Shown here piece after piece: positions 6,747 to 7,322 of a stretch of 7,322 nucleotides of DNA. The stretch covers positions 1 through 7,322 of the forward strand of contig JAQBXG010000085.1 in assembly GCA_027625125.1 (NCBI GenBank), read 5' to 3'. The DNA comes from Pseudomonadota bacterium. Lineage in GTDB: Bacteria; Pseudomonadota; Alphaproteobacteria; UBA2966; CAIVPW01. The notes under the pieces are model-generated. The model did not search any database, was not told the origin of the DNA, and saw nothing but the letters and a program-made list of their open reading frames with translations. Numbering within the stretch: position 1 is the first letter of the stretch; each line of letters begins with the position of its first letter. Both the position numbers and the translations under genes were made by a program.

Positions 6747-6828
6747 TGGATCAAATTAACCAAGCACTTGAAGACGTTATGCCGTACGTGCGCGGGCATT
6801 GCCGGCTTCAAGTGTTTGGTTTGATCCA
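6747..6828. repeat. Long imperfect inverted repeat upstream of the pentapeptide gene (hairpin 2)
   Basis: The left arm (6748-6773, 26 nt) and right arm (6806-6827, 22 nt) are reverse complements apart from one mismatch and an extra TTAA (6756-6759) in the left arm; one further pair (6747/6828) extends the outside. The arms start GGATCAAA and end CACTTGAAG when read on the plus strand from the left. The 32 nt between them holds a smaller inner stem, ATGCC (6779-6783) with GGCAT (6795-6799). The structure would form a long hairpin in RNA or a cruciform in DNA. No T-run follows on either strand. Confidence 0.8.
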
Positions 6829-6835
6829 CTAGACT
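6807..6835 (+). promoter_or_regulatory. Weak candidate promoter for the pentapeptide gene, at the edge of the element
   Basis: TAGACT (6830-6835) matches the -10 consensus at 4 of 6 positions, with TTCAAG (6807-6812, 3 of 6 to the -35) 17 nt upstream. Only 6 nt separate the -10 from the ATG at 6842, so a transcript would begin at or near the start codon and be leaderless; no ribosome site is present. The TA of the -10 is also the right terminal TA of the candidate MITE, and the -35 would lie inside it. Confidence 0.25.
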
Positions 6836-6841
6836 TCGGGC

Positions 6842-7246
6842 ATGGACGCCGACGATCTGGAACGTATTCTGCGAAGCCACGGCCGCTGGCTGGTGGACCA
6901 GGACGACGGCGACCGCGCCCGGCTGGCGGAGAAGGACCTGGCCGGGGCGAAGCTGAGCGGCGCCGATCTGCGCAAGGCCGATATGCATGGCGCCGACCTG
7001 TCCGATGCCGACCTGGCGGGCGCCAATCTGGCCGAGGCCGACCTGGCCGGGGCCAATCTGCGCGGCGCGACGTTGAAGGGCGCTATCCTGGCTGACGCCG
7101 ATTTGTCCGAATGCGATCTGCGCGGCGCGAACCTGTTGAACGCGGAATTGGCCGGGGCGGAAGTGTCGAAGGCCAATCTGAAGGGATGCGCGATCACGCC
7201 GGAGGCGTTGCATGCGATCCTGGGGTGCCGGGCGGAAGCGCTCTAG
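6842..7246 (+). CDS. Small pentapeptide-repeat protein
   Basis: 134 aa. A short N-terminal helical segment (MDADDLERILRSHGRWLVDQ, then DDGDRARLAE) leads into about 18 consecutive five-residue repeats of the A(D/N)LxG type (31-120: KDLAG, AKLSG, ADLRK, ADMHG, ADLSD and so on to CAITP). These should fold as a right-handed quadrilateral beta helix of about 4.5 coils. A short tail, EALHAILGCRAEAL, follows. Some family members mimic DNA and bind gyrase (MfpA/Qnr), but that needs a longer, dimerising form and nothing here shows it, so function is unknown. The ATG at 6842 has no ribosome site and may start a leaderless mRNA. The repeats look host-like in base composition. The TAG stop (7244-7246) uses the TA at which an IS630-type element begins, so the native C-terminus may have been altered. 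The 'HGRWL...G.RA.L' opening is, as I recall it, common in alphaproteobacterial relatives. Confidence 0.85.
   Translation: MDADDLERILRSHGRWLVDQDDGDRARLAEKDLAGAKLSGADLRKADMHGADLSDADLAGANLAEADLAGANLRGATLKGAILADADLSECDLRGANLLNAELAGAEVSKANLKGCAITPEALHAILGCRAEAL
7007..7060 (+). repeat. 30 bp-period tandem repeat inside the pentapeptide gene
   Basis: Two 24 nt blocks (7007-7030 and 7037-7060), 30 nt apart, match at 22 of 24 positions; each encodes ADLAGANL. This is nucleotide-level duplication of two pentapeptides plus spacer, pointing to recent growth of the repeat array by slippage or unequal exchange. Confidence 0.7.
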
Positions 7247-7322
7247 TGGATTGACTCCAACGTCTGGTGCCCTCGTGCTGCGGCGGCGATGATTACGTTC
7301 GGGTCTGCTTTCCAGACGAAGG
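7243..7322 (-). CDS. C-terminal end of an IS630-family transposase (runs off the right edge)
   Basis: On the minus strand the frame from 7320 down to a TAG at 7245-7243 reads FVWKADPNVIIAAAARGHQT then LESIH and stop. This matches the usual close of IS630-family DDE transposases in alphaproteobacteria as I remember them (FxWTxDPDxIIAAVxRGHxxLxSIH). Only 25 codons are in the window, so the DDE residues and the helix-turn-helix domain are not visible, and I cannot tell whether the gene is intact. The stop lies within the terminal CTAG, convergent with and sharing two bases with the stop of the pentapeptide gene. Ending the coding region at the element's tip fits compact IS630 elements. Confidence 0.75.
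   Translation of the reverse strand, partial: FVWKADPNVIIAAAARGHQTLESIH
7244..7322 (-). mobile_element. One end of an IS630-family insertion sequence
   Basis: The transposase tail above ends at TA (7244-7245) in a CTAG, the typical TA target of IS630 elements. The inferred terminal repeat, read inward, is TAGTGGATTGACTCC, similar to both ends of the candidate MITE at 6702-6831 (11 of 15 and 10 of 15 matches). The other end lies beyond the window. The exact boundary (whether the TA is target or element) cannot be set from one end. Confidence 0.65.

Larger units (their letters stand above)
6702..6831. mobile_element. Candidate ~130 bp MITE-like element with TA ends (IS630/Correia-like termini)
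   Basis: The segment begins TAGTGG (6702-6707) and ends CCACTA (6826-6831), inverted with respect to each other and each including a TA, as expected for elements that duplicate a TA target (IS630/Tc1-mariner type). The termini agree at about 9 of 12 positions. The interior is almost entirely inverted repeats (two hairpins, listed separately) and is much poorer in GC than the flanks (about 42% over 6721-6780). The right terminus, read inward, is TAGTGGATCAAACC; the IS630-family end at 7244 reads TAGTGGATTGACTCC, so the two share TAGTGGAT. These also resemble the TAGTGGATTAA-type ends of neisserial Correia elements, themselves TA-target MITEs. No coding capacity. That it is one mobile unit is inference: the internal CCACTAG at 6728-6734 would also allow two smaller palindromes. 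Confidence 0.45.

Noticed and set aside
6731..6796. Minus-strand reading HVRHNVFKCLVNLIHHQTG as a possible transposase remnant
   Set aside because: Too short, and its sequence is dictated by the palindrome; I recognise no transposase motif in it.
6748..6827. FNR/FixK-like half-sites (GGATCAA ... TTGATCC)
   Set aside because: The half-sites are far apart and belong to the long inverted repeat; they lack the TTGAT-N4-ATCAA spacing.
7261..7318. Perfect 7 bp inverted repeat (7261-7267 with 7312-7318) that could be a terminator or recombination site
   Set aside because: The 44 nt spacer, the lack of a T-run and its position within the transposase coding tail make chance more likely.
1..7322. CRISPR arrays, tRNA or rRNA genes, riboswitches, toxin-antitoxin or defence operons
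   Set aside because: None found on reading both strands; apart from the element-rich right end the window is densely coding with ordinary families.

Overview
This is a GC-rich window (roughly two thirds G+C by eye) that reads as a piece of an alphaproteobacterial chromosome. The clues are a class I lysyl-tRNA synthetase in place of the usual class II enzyme, a class 2 (quinone-linked) dihydroorotate dehydrogenase, a TipF-like degenerate EAL protein, a TIGR01459-type HAD protein and the strong third-position GC bias. I would guess Rhodospirillales or a relative, but the sequence alone does not fix the order.

Layout. At the left edge (1-174, minus strand) is the N-terminus of what looks like a DinG-type ATP-dependent helicase, divergent from everything that follows. 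A ~100 bp intergenic region carries a plausible promoter for the rightward genes. Then come six tightly packed plus-strand genes (279-6682): lysK (class I LysRS), an SRAP/YedK-type abasic-site DNA-protein crosslink gene, pyrD, a two-transmembrane/coiled-coil/degenerate-EAL protein resembling TipF, a HAD-like phosphatase-family protein, and a class I SAM-dependent methyltransferase. Junctions are +6, -14, -4, -4 and +3 nt, so this is very likely one transcription unit with translational coupling. Four of the six genes use GTG or TTG starts. The mix is housekeeping (translation, pyrimidine synthesis), DNA-lesion protection and a probable c-di-GMP-responsive polarity or motility factor; I see no single pathway joining them.

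The right end is different. The 159 bp after the methyltransferase (6683-6841) is locally AT-rich (about 42% GC over 6721-6780) and is built from two nested or adjacent inverted repeats. The whole is bounded by TAGTGG at 6702 and CCACTA at 6826-6831, like a ~130 bp miniature TA-target element (MITE). It sits directly upstream of a small pentapeptide-repeat gene (6842-7246). That gene's TAG stop lies in a CTAG palindrome, where a minus-strand IS630-family transposase also ends (7243 to the window edge, C-terminus only; too short for ordinary ORF calling). The IS end begins with the same TAGTGGAT sequence as the right end of the miniature element. The pentapeptide gene is thus sandwiched between two related TA-target element ends, and its 3' end may have been set or cut by the insertion.

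I did not find a wholly new defence or metabolic system here. The parts most worth a second look are the element-flanked pentapeptide gene with stop codons shared across strands, the Correia-like palindromic element, and the degenerate EAL protein.
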